Source of the DNA: an uncultured Tepidimonas sp.
GTDB taxonomy: Bacteria; Pseudomonadota; Gammaproteobacteria; Burkholderiales; Burkholderiaceae_C
Direction of reading: 5' to 3'
Length of the DNA: 27,505 nucleotides
Assembly (NCBI GenBank): GCA_937949455.1
Contig: CALEDU010000203.1
Span: forward strand, 1 to 27,505
The translations under genes and the position numbers were made by a program. Of this stretch, positions 15,095 through 24,435 are shown piece after piece. Position 1 is the first letter of the stretch. Each line of letters starts with the position of its first letter. The notes under the pieces were generated by a model. That model was not told the DNA's origin. It ran no database searches and was given only the letters and a program-made list of their open reading frames with translations.

Positions 15095-15781
15095 GTGGAG
15101 CAGCTCGTCCTCGACCTGGGGCTGGCACCCACACCGACCTTGACCAACTTCGTGACCGATGGCAATGAGCCGGTCTGGGCGCACCTGCGGCTGTGGGTTC
15201 AGTCATTGCCGCACGCGCCGCAGCCCATATATTTATGGGGGCCGGCCGGCAGCGGCAAGACGCATCTGTTGCGCGCAGTGGCCCAGTCGCTGGTAGAGCG
15301 AGGCGAGTCCACGGGCTGGCTCGGGGCTGCCGTGACCCGTCCGGCGCCTTTTGACGAGCGCTGGTCAGCGGTGTTGCTGGACGATGTGCAGCTTTACACG
15401 GCCGAGCAGCAAGCCGTCGCTTTCAATTGGTTTGTGAACGCCCAGTCCCCTGCGGTCGGCCCACAGCGTGCGGTGCTGGCGTGCGGCGATCGCCCCCCGG
15501 CGGACTTGTCCCTGCGAGAGGACTTGCGCAGCCGTCTCGCTTGGGGGCATGTGTTCCAATTGCATCCGTTGGACGAACCGGCGCGCCGCGCCGTGCTGCG
15601 CCGAGCGGCCGCTGCCCGGGGCATGGTCTTGTCCGACGAGGTCATGGACTTCATGCTCAACCGCTTTGCGCGCGATCTGTCGAGCCTGATGGCGCTGCTG
15701 GATCGTCTGGATGGCTATGCGCTGCGCACCCAGCGCCCGATCACGATCCCGTTGGTGCGCGCCATGCTGGCCGACGCGTGA
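15095..15781 (+). CDS. hda: DnaA-related regulator Hda
   Basis: A 228-residue AAA+ protein related to DnaA domain III. With the beta clamp it stimulates ATP hydrolysis by DnaA and so prevents re-initiation of replication. The N-terminus EQLVLDLG contains a clamp-binding-like QLVLDL (3-8). Walker A is GPAGSGKT (49-56) and Walker B is VLLDD (93-97). The C-terminal lid segment (RFARDLSSLMALLDRLD) is typical. The GTG start at 15095 follows the permease TGA without a gap. No DnaA DNA-binding domain IV is present, which separates it from DnaA itself. Confidence 0.92.
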   Translation: MEQLVLDLGLAPTPTLTNFVTDGNEPVWAHLRLWVQSLPHAPQPIYLWGPAGSGKTHLLRAVAQSLVERGESTGWLGAAVTRPAPFDERWSAVLLDDVQLYTAEQQAVAFNWFVNAQSPAVGPQRAVLACGDRPPADLSLREDLRSRLAWGHVFQLHPLDEPARRAVLRRAAAARGMVLSDEVMDFMLNRFARDLSSLMALLDRLDGYALRTQRPITIPLVRAMLADA

Positions 15782-15797
15782 GGGCCGTTTGACCCCG

Positions 15798-16559
15798 ATG
15801 GACTGCCTTGCCATGAAGAACTCAGCGGCCACGCCCGTTCTGTCGCCCCTTGCTTGCGAGTCCGCGCCAGGGGCGCGAGCCCGAGTGGGCATTGCCCTGT
15901 TCGATCTGGACCATACGCTGCTGCCGCTGGATTCGGACTACGCCTGGGGCGAGTTCACCTCCCGCATCGGATGGACCGATCCAGTAGACTTTGCCCGGCG
16001 CAACGATGCATTTTTTGCCGATTACCAAGCGGGCCGCTTGGATATCCATGCATATGTGCGTTTTGCCACCGATGCGATGCGCGTGCACGGCCCGCAGGCG
16101 GCCGCCGAGGCGCATGCGCGCTTCATGGCCGAGGTGATCGAGCCGGCGATCCGGCCCGAGGCGCGCGCCTTGCTGGCCGCGCACCGCGAGCGCGGCGACC
16201 GGGTGGTCATCGTCACCGCTACCAACGAGTTCGTCACCCGGCCGATCGCCCGCGCGCTGGGGGTCCAGACGCTGATCGCCGTGGAATTGGAGCGCGGCCC
16301 TGACGGCTGGATCACCGGAGCCGTGCGCGGCGTGCCTTCGTTTCGCGAGGGCAAGGTTAGCCGCGTGGCGCAATGGCTGGCGGCCCAGGGGCTGGATTGG
16401 GACGGCGTGCATGTGACCTTTTATTCCGACTCTACCAACGACCTGCCCCTGCTGGAGCGCGCCGACGTGCCCGTGGCCACCAATCCGGGGGCGGGTTTGC
16501 GTCAACTGGCGCGCGAGCGTGGCTGGCGCATCCTGGACCTGTTCGACCCTCTCCCATGA
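15798..16559 (+). CDS. HAD-IB family hydrolase
   Basis: A phosphatase of the HAD superfamily, subfamily IB (SerB-like), up to 253 residues. Motif I is FDLDHT (Asp36, Asp38 from ATG 15798), motif II is the threonine in IVTATNEF, motif III the lysine in REGKVSR, and motif IV is YSDSTNDLPLLE. The substrate is not evident. The first ~29 residues are not conserved, so the true start could be ATG 15813 or GTG 15885, which would give a protein of about 225 residues starting next to motif I. No start has a clear ribosome binding site. The stop overlaps the pcnB start (ATGA). Confidence 0.85.
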   Translation: MDCLAMKNSAATPVLSPLACESAPGARARVGIALFDLDHTLLPLDSDYAWGEFTSRIGWTDPVDFARRNDAFFADYQAGRLDIHAYVRFATDAMRVHGPQAAAEAHARFMAEVIEPAIRPEARALLAAHRERGDRVVIVTATNEFVTRPIARALGVQTLIAVELERGPDGWITGAVRGVPSFREGKVSRVAQWLAAQGLDWDGVHVTFYSDSTNDLPLLERADVPVATNPGAGLRQLARERGWRILDLFDPLP

Positions 16560-18049
16560 TCAAGACGCTGATCGACAAACTGCTGGACAAGACGGTGCGG
16601 CCGACCTTGCGCCGGTCCCGCTTTGGCAAGCGCGAGGACGTGCCGGTGTCCGTGCACGGCATCGACCCCTCGCTGGTGGACGGCCGTGCTTTGGACGTGG
16701 TACACACGCTCAAGCGTGCTGGCTATCAGGCCTATATCGTGGGCGGCGCGGTGCGCGACTTGCTGCTGGGCCTGCGGCCGAAAGATTTCGATGTGGCCAC
16801 CAATGCCACGCCGGAGCAGGTCAAGGCGCTGTTTCGCCGCGCCTTCATCATAGGGCGGCGCTTTCGCATCGTGCATGTGGTGTTTGGCCGCGGACGCGAG
16901 CACGAGGTCATCGAGGTTTCCACCTTCCGGGCCTACCTCGACTCGGCAGCCGCCGAGCCCGTGGTGGGCGACGGGCGTTCCCAGCGCGCCCTGGCCGGGG
17001 TGTCGTTGGCGGTGGATGCCAGCGGCCGAGTGCTGCGCGACAACGTCTGGGGGACGATCGAGCAGGACGCGGCGCGGCGTGACTTCACCATCAACGCCAT
17101 GTATTACGACCCGGAGACCGAGACCGTGGTCGATTTCCACCAGGGTATACGCGACGCCCGCAAACGCCTGCTGCGCATGATCGGGGACCCGTCCACCCGC
17201 TACCGAGAAGACCCCGTGCGCATCATCCGCGCCGTGCGTTTTGCGGCCAAGCTCAGCGCTCTGGGCTTCAAGCTCGACGACAAAACCCGTGCCCCCATGG
17301 TGGCACACCTGCCGCTGCTGGCCGACGTGCCGCCCAGCCGGCTGTTCGACGAGATGCTCAAGCTGCTGCAGACGGGCCACGCGATGGCCAGTGTGGAGGC
17401 GCTCAAGGCCAATGGGCTGGCGCGCGGCATCTACCCGCTGCTGGATGTGGTGGTGGAGCGGGGCGAGGACCCCTTCGTGCGCGCGGCGCTGCAGGACACC
17501 GACCGCCGCGTGGCCGAGGACAAGCCGGTGGCACCGAGCTTTTTGCTCGCCTGCGTGCTCTGGCAGGATGTGCGCACGGCTTGGCAGCGGCGCCTTGGGG
17601 CTGGGGTGCCGACGTTTCCGGCGCTGGCCGAGGCGGTGGACGAGGTGTTCGAGTCGCGCATTGGCGATGTCTCTGGCCGCGGCAAGCTGGGTGCCGACAT
17701 GCGCGAGATCTGGATGATGCAGCCACGCTTCGACAAGCGGACCGGGCAGAGCCCCTTTACGCTGGTGGAGCAGCCCCGTTTTCGGGCGGGTTTCGATTTT
17801 CTGCGCTTGCGCGCTCAGGTGGGCGAGGTAGAGGAAGAACTCTCGCACTGGTGGGAGACCTTCAGCCTGGCGGGCGAAGCCGTGCGGCGCGATATGGTGG
17901 AGGCCATCCGGCTGGAGCAGCAGCGTGCCAAGGTGCCGGGCAAGGCTGCGCGCCGCCGCCGCCGGCGCAAGCCCGCTGCCGACGGGGAAGGTGGGAGCGC
18001 AGCGGCAGATGGCGGTGCCCCGGCGGATGGTGGTGCCCCCGATGCGTGA
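16556..18049 (+). CDS. pcnB: poly(A) polymerase I
   Basis: A 497-residue polynucleotide adenylyltransferase adding 3' poly(A) tails that promote RNA decay. The class II nucleotidyltransferase core is clear: IVGGAVRDLLLG (61-72), DFDVATNA with catalytic Asp77 and Asp79, then RRFRIVHVVFG and RDFTINAMYYD. RYREDPVRIIRAVRFAAKL marks the second domain shared with CCA-adding enzymes, and the longer C-terminus marks PcnB. The end is an arginine-rich stretch (ARRRRRRK) and a DGGAPADGGAP low-complexity tail, probably RNA-binding and disordered. ATG 16556 overlaps the HAD stop by four bases, and folK starts inside its last codons. Confidence 0.94.
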   Translation: MIKTLIDKLLDKTVRPTLRRSRFGKREDVPVSVHGIDPSLVDGRALDVVHTLKRAGYQAYIVGGAVRDLLLGLRPKDFDVATNATPEQVKALFRRAFIIGRRFRIVHVVFGRGREHEVIEVSTFRAYLDSAAAEPVVGDGRSQRALAGVSLAVDASGRVLRDNVWGTIEQDAARRDFTINAMYYDPETETVVDFHQGIRDARKRLLRMIGDPSTRYREDPVRIIRAVRFAAKLSALGFKLDDKTRAPMVAHLPLLADVPPSRLFDEMLKLLQTGHAMASVEALKANGLARGIYPLLDVVVERGEDPFVRAALQDTDRRVAEDKPVAPSFLLACVLWQDVRTAWQRRLGAGVPTFPALAEAVDEVFESRIGDVSGRGKLGADMREIWMMQPRFDKRTGQSPFTLVEQPRFRAGFDFLRLRAQVGEVEEELSHWWETFSLAGEAVRRDMVEAIRLEQQRAKVPGKAARRRRRRKPAADGEGGSAAADGGAPADGGAPDA

Positions 18050-18518
18050 CGCCGTCACGGCCTACATCGGTATCGGCGCCAACCTGGGCGATGCTGCGGC
18101 CCAAGTCCAAGCCGCTTTGCAGTGGCTGGACGAGCTGCCGCAGACGCGGCGCATCGCCGCTTCGGGCCTGTGGCGCAGCGCGCCGGTGGATGCCGATGGG
18201 CCGGACTACTGCAATGCGGTCGCCGCAGTGTCCACCCGCCTGAGCGCCCCCGCGCTGCTGCAAGCGCTCCATGCGCTGGAGGCCCGTGCCGGCCGGGCGC
18301 GCCCCTACCGCAACGCCCCGCGCACGCTGGACCTGGACCTGCTGCTCTACGGCAGCGCCCGCATCCAGTCCCCCCAACTCACCGTGCCCCACCCGCGCAT
18401 GACTCAGCGCGCTTTTGTGCTGATGCCGCTGGCGCAAATTGCGCCCGACCGGGTACCCACCCCTGCGCTGCAGGCGCTCGCCGGACAACACGTCGAGCCG
18501 ATGGTGCAGGCGGTCTGA
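18042..18518 (+). CDS. folK: 2-amino-4-hydroxy-6-hydroxymethyldihydropteridine pyrophosphokinase (HPPK)
   Basis: A 158-residue HPPK that transfers pyrophosphate from ATP to 6-hydroxymethyl-dihydropterin in folate synthesis. Signatures are AYIGIGANLGD (8-17), the pterin loop SGLWRSAPVDADGPDYCNAV, and PRTLDLDLLLYG (93-104) with Mg-binding Asp97 and Asp99. VPHPRMTQRAFVLMPL completes the fold. Length is the usual 159. The start ATG 18042 overlaps the end of pcnB by eight bases. A pcnB-folK pair is common in proteobacteria. Confidence 0.96.
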   Translation: MRDAVTAYIGIGANLGDAAAQVQAALQWLDELPQTRRIAASGLWRSAPVDADGPDYCNAVAAVSTRLSAPALLQALHALEARAGRARPYRNAPRTLDLDLLLYGSARIQSPQLTVPHPRMTQRAFVLMPLAQIAPDRVPTPALQALAGQHVEPMVQAV

Positions 18519-18540
18519 GCCAGCGGTCCGGGGAGGCGGC

Positions 18541-19173
18541 TCAGGGCGCCAGCCGCTCGCGCACCCAGCGCTCGCCTTCCCGCCGGTAGCGCAGCCGGTC
18601 GTGCAGGCGGCTCTTGCGGCCCTGCCAAAACTCCCAGGTGTCGGGTTTGAGGCGAAAGCCCCCCCAGTGAGGGGGGCGCGGTGGATTCAGCAAGAACTGA
18701 GCGGCATATTTGGCCGCATTGGCCACCAGCACGCCCCGGCCGTCGATCACCTGACTCTGAGGGCTGGCCCAGGCGCCGATGCGGCTGTCCAAGGGTCGGC
18801 TGGCGTAGTAAGCGTCGCTTTCCTCGGCGCTGACTTTTTCCACCATGCCCTCGATGCGCACCACCCGCTCCAGCTCCACCCAGTGGAACTGCAGTGCCGC
18901 GTAGGGGTTGCCGGCCAGTTCGCGGCCCTTGCGGCTGTCGTAGTTGGTGTACCAGACGATGCCGCGCTCGTCGTAGCCTTTGATGAGCACCACGCGGGTG
19001 CTGGGCCGCAGGTCGCTGCCCACAGTGGCCAGGGTCATGGCGTTGGGCTCGGGCAGTTCGGCGCGGATGGCCTCGTGTAGCCACTGATCAAACTGTCGCA
19101 GGGGATCGGCGTGCGAGGCGTCCTCGCTGAGCTCGGCTTTTTCGTAGCTTTTGCGCAAGTCGGCAATATTCAT
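18541..19173 (-). CDS. pdxH: pyridoxamine 5'-phosphate oxidase
   Basis: A 210-residue FMN-dependent oxidase making pyridoxal 5'-phosphate from PNP or PMP, the last step of the pathway that includes PdxA at 1184. Conserved stretches are [53 protein letters not shown] and [13 protein letters not shown]. The C-terminal [22 protein letters not shown] is diagnostic. ATG 19173 is chosen over longer in-frame starts because [10 protein letters not shown] is the family N-terminus. It is divergent from the YceD gene with 55 bases between starts, and convergent with folK, 22 bases apart. Confidence 0.97.
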   Translation of the reverse strand: MNIADLRKSYEKAELSEDASHADPLRQFDQWLHEAIRAELPEPNAMTLATVGSDLRPSTRVVLIKGYDERGIVWYTNYDSRKGRELAGNPYAALQFHWVELERVVRIEGMVEKVSAEESDAYYASRPLDSRIGAWASPQSQVIDGRGVLVANAAKYAAQFLLNPPRPPHWGGFRLKPDTWEFWQGRKSRLHDRLRYRREGERWVRERLAP

Positions 19174-19215
19174 GGCATCAGTATGCAGCATGGCATGGCC
19201 GGCTGGGCCGCAGGG

Positions 19216-19221
19216 GATAAT
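19216..19221 (+). promoter_or_regulatory. putative -10 box for the YceD gene (leaderless)
   Basis: GATAAT ends seven bases before the ATG at 19229, with no Shine-Dalgarno sequence between. On the opposite strand a weaker CATACT box (19180-19185) lies six bases before the pdxH ATG. A good -35 is not visible for either. Confidence 0.4.
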
Positions 19222-19228
19222 CTGCCTT

Positions 19229-19858
19229 ATGCGTGTCCCCAATCCCCATGCCCCTGAGCCCCACGACTGGATCGACGTCGAAGCACTGACGCGCAGCGGC
19301 GACGGCCTGTCAGGGGCCTTTGCCCTGGCCCGCCTGCCCCGCGTGCTGGCCGACGCCCCCGATCTGTCAGGGCAGGCACAGGAGGCCGTGCGCTGGCGCG
19401 TGCAGGCCGAATGGCGCGATCCGCCGCCCGCGGTGGCGGCGGCCGTGCGCGCATTGGCTGGCGGGCGCCGTGCGCCGCTGCCGCGGCAGTTATGGTTGCG
19501 TCTGCAGGCCGAGGGTCGGGTGCCGTTGGTCTGCCAGCGCTGCCTGGAGCCGTACTGGCAGCCGGTGATGGTTGATCGCTGGTTTCGCTTCGTGGCCGAC
19601 GAAGCCGCCGCCGAGGCGCAAGATGAGTCCTGCGAAGAGGACTTGCTGGTGCTCGACGGCCCGCGCTATCCCTTGCGGGAACTGGTGGAGGAGGAGTTGC
19701 TGCTGGCCGCGCCGCTCGTACCACTGCACGAGGTCTGCCCGCATCCCATCCCGCTGGCGGCGGGCGATGCCCTGGGGCGCGGGGGCGAGGCTGGGGCTCC
19801 TTTGCCGCGGCCTCACCCCTTCGAGGCATTGGCTGCCCTCAAGGCCAAGCGATTCTGA
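19229..19858 (+). CDS. yceD: DUF177/YceD family protein
   Basis: A 209-residue YceD (DUF177) protein, usually encoded just before rpmF and linked by context and plant homologues to 23S rRNA accumulation and ribosome assembly. Visible marks are a cysteine pair VCQRCLEP (Cys102, Cys105) with a later Cys170-Pro-His and an acidic stretch [16 protein letters not shown] (about 125-140), then [19 protein letters not shown], the conserved family core. Length is a little above the common 170-180. ATG 19229 fits the family start. A separate promoter lies between this gene and rpmF. Confidence 0.88.
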   Translation: MRVPNPHAPEPHDWIDVEALTRSGDGLSGAFALARLPRVLADAPDLSGQAQEAVRWRVQAEWRDPPPAVAAAVRALAGGRRAPLPRQLWLRLQAEGRVPLVCQRCLEPYWQPVMVDRWFRFVADEAAAEAQDESCEEDLLVLDGPRYPLRELVEEELLLAAPLVPLHEVCPHPIPLAAGDALGRGGEAGAPLPRPHPFEALAALKAKRF

Positions 19859-19891
19859 CCGCTTTGGTCAACCCTGCCCCCCGACTTGGGC

Positions 19892-19921
19892 TTGCGGGCG
19901 CTGGGCCGGGCTGGGTATAAT
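19892..19921 (+). promoter_or_regulatory. promoter for rpmF-plsX-fab genes
   Basis: TTGCGG (19892-19897) and TATAAT (19916-19921) are spaced 18 bases apart, the best two-box promoter in the window. The predicted start lies about 34 bases before the rpmF ATG. An inverted repeat TGCAAG/CTTGCA (19921-19926 and 19936-19941) overlaps the last -10 base and the transcript start. Confidence 0.65.
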
Positions 19922-19962
19922 GCAAGGTTTATCAGCTTGCACCCGTATTCCAGGAACCGATC

Positions 19963-20145
19963 ATGGCCGTACAGCAAAATAAAAAGTCGCCGTCCAAGCG
20001 CGGCATGCACCGCTCGCACAACGCGCTGTCCGTGCCGGGCATGGCCGTCGAGCCCACCACCGGCGAGACGCATCTGCGCCACCACATCAGCCCCAACGGC
20101 TTCTATCGCGGCCGTCAGGTCATCAAGAACAAGTCTGAGGCTTGA
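19963..20145 (+). CDS. rpmF: 50S ribosomal protein L32
   Basis: A 60-residue L32. The start [20 protein letters not shown] and the middle [19 protein letters not shown] are characteristic. This copy has no CxxC pairs, so it is the zinc-independent form usual in betaproteobacteria. AGGAA at 19951-19955 precedes the ATG at a good distance. It is the first gene downstream of the strongest promoter and precedes plsX by 56 bases, the common rpmF-plsX-fabH order that links ribosome and membrane synthesis. Confidence 0.97.
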   Translation: MAVQQNKKSPSKRGMHRSHNALSVPGMAVEPTTGETHLRHHISPNGFYRGRQVIKNKSEA

Positions 20146-20201
20146 TTTGTGCGGCGGACATGGGCGGCGCGGCGTCTTGCGTGCGATCGCCTGAGGATGC
20201 C

Positions 20202-21344
20202 GTGATTCGGATCGCTGTCGATTGCATGGGGGGGGATCATGGCCCCTCCGTGACGTTGCCCGCTTGTGCGGCTTTTTTGGCTGCGCATCCCAAGGCTCGT
20301 TTGCTGCTGGTGGGGCGCCCCGAGGCCCTGTCTGCGTTGCCGTCGGGGTTGGATGTCGACCGCTGTACCGTGGTGCCCGCGGCTGAGGTCGTCGAAATGG
20401 ATGACCCGGTCGAGGTGGCCTTGCGCCGCAAGAAAGATTCGTCCATGCGCGTGGCCATCGCACAGGTCAAAGACGGTGCAGCGCAGGTGGCGGTATCGGC
20501 CGGCAACACTGGGGCGTTGATGGCCATTGCGCGCTATGTGCTCAAGACCTTGGATGGCATCGACCGTCCGGCGATCGCCACCCAAATGCCCAATGCGGCC
20601 GGTGGTGCCACCACGGTGTTGGATCTGGGGGCCAATGTCGATTGCACGGCAGAGCACCTGTTGCAGTTTGCCGTCATGGGCAGCGCCCTGGTTGCTGCCA
20701 ACGGTCGTGAAAACCCGAAAGTGGGCCTGCTCAACATTGGGGAAGAGGTCATCAAGGGCAACGATGTCATCAAGCGCGCCGGCCAATTGCTGCGCGCCGC
20801 AGCCGCCCGTGGTGATCTCCACTTCCACGGCAACGTCGAGGGCAATGACATCTTCAAGGGCACCACGGACATCGTCGTCTGTGACGGCTTCGTGGGCAAT
20901 GTCGCGCTCAAGGCGAGCGAGGGCTTGGCCAGCATGATCGGGGCGTTTTTGCGCGAGGAGTTTGGGCGTGGCTGGCATTCGCGGCTGGCGGCGCTGGTGG
21001 CCTGGCCAGTACTCGCGCGCCTCAAGCGCCGTGTGGACCACCGGCGCTACAACGGGGCGGCGCTGCTGGGCCTGCGCGGACTGGTCTTCAAAAGTCATGG
21101 CTCGGCCGACGCGTTTGCCTTCGAACAGGCGCTACGACGCGCGTATGATGCGGCCGAGGCCCGACTGCTCGAGCGGGTGCAGTGCCACATTGCCCGGGCG
21201 GCACCCCTGATGGCGACGCCATCGGATGAGGCGCTGCCCGCCATCTCCCGTTGTGCGGGCGCCCCGTCGTCCATTGCCAGGAATTTGATTGCCGATGAGT
21301 CTGTACGCCCGCATCACCGGGACGGGCAGCCACCTGCCCCATAA
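20202..21344 (+). CDS. plsX: phosphate acyltransferase PlsX
   Basis: A 380-residue PlsX that makes acyl-phosphate from acyl-ACP for phospholipid synthesis. The family start [17 protein letters not shown] is intact, as are [34 protein letters not shown] and [11 protein letters not shown]. The C-terminal half has [20 protein letters not shown]. The GTG at 20202 is chosen because the conserved protein begins there, with GAGGA at 20193-20197; upstream starts add unconserved residues. The C-terminus runs about 25 residues beyond the usual end and overlaps fabH by 50 bases in another frame. Confidence 0.94.
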   Translation: MIRIAVDCMGGDHGPSVTLPACAAFLAAHPKARLLLVGRPEALSALPSGLDVDRCTVVPAAEVVEMDDPVEVALRRKKDSSMRVAIAQVKDGAAQVAVSAGNTGALMAIARYVLKTLDGIDRPAIATQMPNAAGGATTVLDLGANVDCTAEHLLQFAVMGSALVAANGRENPKVGLLNIGEEVIKGNDVIKRAGQLLRAAAARGDLHFHGNVEGNDIFKGTTDIVVCDGFVGNVALKASEGLASMIGAFLREEFGRGWHSRLAALVAWPVLARLKRRVDHRRYNGAALLGLRGLVFKSHGSADAFAFEQALRRAYDAAEARLLERVQCHIARAAPLMATPSDEALPAISRCAGAPSSIARNLIADESVRPHHRDGQPPAP

Positions 21345-22314
21345 GCGCCTGACCAACCACGACATGGCGGCCCTGCTCGCTGCGCGTGGGCTCGAGACCA
21401 GCGATGACTGGATCGTCGAGCGCACGGGGATCCGCATGCGCCACTTCGCCGCCGAGGGCGAGATGGCCAGCGACTTGGCGCTGCAAGCCAGTCTCCAAGC
21501 GCTGGCTGCTGCCAGCCGCCAGCCGCACGAGTTGGACCTGATCATCGTGGCGACATCGACGCCAGACATGGTGTTTCCGTCCACCGCCACGATTCTGCAG
21601 CGCAAGCTGCACGAGGCTGCGCAGGTTTGCGGGGGCCAAGGGCCGATCGGGGCCGCAGCGCTCGATGTGCAGGCGGTGTGTACCGGCTTCATTTACGCGC
21701 TGACGGTGGCCGACGCGTTGATCCGCACCGGCGGTGCGCGCTGTGCGCTGGTGGTGGGCTCGGAAGTGTTCTCGCGTATCCTGGATTTCGACGACCGCAC
21801 CACCTGCGTGCTGTTCGGCGACGGTGCTGGCGCAGTGGTGCTGGAAGCCGCCGAGCACGGCGGAGACGGCCCTGGGGTGCTCGCCACGGATATCCATGCC
21901 GATGGCCGCCATACCGGCATTTTGTGTGTGCCAGGTTCAGTGGCCGGTGGTCGGGTGCTGGGCGAGCCGCTGCTGCGCATGGACGGGCAAGCGGTGTTCA
22001 AGCTGGCGGTGGGGGTGCTGGAGGAGACCGCGCGCACCACGCTGGGCAAGGCGGGCAAGACCGAGGCCGACGTCGACTGGCTCATCCCGCACCAGGCCAA
22101 CATCCGCATCATGCAGAGCACGGCACGCAAACTCAAACTGCCCATGGAACGGGTCGTCGTCACCGTCGATCAGCATGGCAACACCTCCGCAGCGTCGATC
22201 CCGCTGGCGTTGGACCATGCGGTGCGCGCTGGGCGGGTGCGCCCAGGCCAGTTGCTGTTGTTAGAAGGGGTGGGCGGCGGCTTCACCTGGGGCTCGGCGC
22301 TGGTGCGCTACTGA
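21295..22314 (+). CDS. fabH: 3-oxoacyl-ACP synthase III (KAS III)
   Basis: A 339-residue beta-ketoacyl-ACP synthase III that starts fatty acid synthesis by condensing acetyl-CoA with malonyl-ACP. The catalytic triad is present: Cys129 in [13 protein letters not shown], His266 in [10 protein letters not shown] and Asn296 in QHGNTSAAS. The start [21 protein letters not shown] is typical. Length is slightly above the E. coli enzyme. AGGAA at 21279-21283 supports ATG 21295. The start lies inside the plsX reading frame. fabD follows 26 bases after the stop. Confidence 0.97.
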   Translation: MSLYARITGTGSHLPHKRLTNHDMAALLAARGLETSDDWIVERTGIRMRHFAAEGEMASDLALQASLQALAAASRQPHELDLIIVATSTPDMVFPSTATILQRKLHEAAQVCGGQGPIGAAALDVQAVCTGFIYALTVADALIRTGGARCALVVGSEVFSRILDFDDRTTCVLFGDGAGAVVLEAAEHGGDGPGVLATDIHADGRHTGILCVPGSVAGGRVLGEPLLRMDGQAVFKLAVGVLEETARTTLGKAGKTEADVDWLIPHQANIRIMQSTARKLKLPMERVVVTVDQHGNTSAASIPLALDHAVRAGRVRPGQLLLLEGVGGGFTWGSALVRY

Positions 22315-22340
22315 CGACGATACGCAGGAGCAATGACAAG

Positions 22341-23300
22341 ATGACGACATCCGCCTTTGCATTCGTGTTTCCTGGGCAGGGTTCACAGTCGGTGGGTATG
22401 CTCGATGCCTGGGGTGATCATCCGGTGGTGCGCACCACGCTGCAGGAAGCCTCCGACGCGCTGGGCGAGGATATGGGTCGCCTGATCCACGACGGACCAA
22501 AAGAAGCGCTGGCCCTGACCACCAACACCCAACCGGTGATGCTGGTGGCCGGCGTGGCTGCGTGGCGGGTCTGGAAGGCCGAGGGGGGTGCTGACCCGCT
22601 TGCGCTGGCAGGCCATTCGTTGGGTGAATACACGGCGTTGGTGGCTGCCGGCGCGCTGACGCTGACGCAGGCTGCGCCGCTGGTGCGGCTGCGCGCACAG
22701 GCCATGCAGCAAGCGGTGCCGGTGGGTGTCGGCGCGATGGCCGCCATCCTGGGGCTGGACGCCGAGACGGTGCGCGTTGGCTGTGCCGAGGCACAGGCCG
22801 CCTTCGAGCCCGGCAGCGGCGAGGTCGTCGAGGCGGTCAACTTCAACGACCCCGCGCAGACCGTGATCGCTGGCTCCAAAGCCGCGGTGGACAAGGCCTG
22901 CGAGGTACTCAAGGCGCGCGGTGCCAAACGCGCATTGCGACTGCCGGTGTCGGCGCCATTCCATTCCAGTCTGATGCGCCCAGCCGCCGAGGTGCTGCGC
23001 GCCGCACTTGCGGAGCTGGAAATTCAGGTGCCGGGGATTCCAGTCGTCAACAACATCGACGTCGCAGTGGAGAGCGACCCGGCGCGCATCCGCGACGCGC
23101 TGGTGCGCCAGGCCGCCGGCCCCGTGCGCTGGGTGGAGTGCGTGCAGGCGCTGCGTGCGCGGGGGGCGCAGACCATCGTCGAGTGTGGCCCTGGCAAGGT
23201 GCTGGCGGGGCTGACCAAGCGCATCGCGCCGGAGTTGCAGGCCGCTGCACTCTACGACCCCGCCACCTTGGCTGAGGTGCGCGCCCTGTTGGCGGGCTGA
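22341..23300 (+). CDS. fabD: malonyl-CoA:ACP transacylase
   Basis: A 319-residue FabD that loads malonyl groups onto ACP. The nucleophile motif GHSLGEY has Ser93, and the catalytic His208 lies in PVSAPFHSSLM. The oxyanion/glutamine loop FVFPGQGSQSVGML (9-21) is at the N-terminus, and NFNDPAQTVIAG is conserved. Length is the usual ~310. AGGAG at 22326-22330 precedes ATG 22341 by ten bases. It is in the fabH-fabD-fabG run, with fabG 54 bases after its stop. Confidence 0.97.
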   Translation: MTTSAFAFVFPGQGSQSVGMLDAWGDHPVVRTTLQEASDALGEDMGRLIHDGPKEALALTTNTQPVMLVAGVAAWRVWKAEGGADPLALAGHSLGEYTALVAAGALTLTQAAPLVRLRAQAMQQAVPVGVGAMAAILGLDAETVRVGCAEAQAAFEPGSGEVVEAVNFNDPAQTVIAGSKAAVDKACEVLKARGAKRALRLPVSAPFHSSLMRPAAEVLRAALAELEIQVPGIPVVNNIDVAVESDPARIRDALVRQAAGPVRWVECVQALRARGAQTIVECGPGKVLAGLTKRIAPELQAAALYDPATLAEVRALLAG

Positions 23301-23354
23301 TTTGCGCCGCGCCAGTGCCCTATCGAATGCGAATACGCAGGAGGAAGTCGACCC

Positions 23355-24429
<1,075 letters not shown>

Positions 24430-24435
24430 TCCTCT

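Noticed and set aside
16502..18058. A 518-codon minus-strand open frame opposite pcnB
   Set aside because: Histidine- and arginine-rich composition without recognisable domains; pcnB on the plus strand has complete catalytic motifs.
19180..19185. A leaderless promoter for pdxH (CATACT six bases before the ATG)
   Set aside because: The hexamer matches the consensus at only four positions, so I did not count it among the leaderless candidates.
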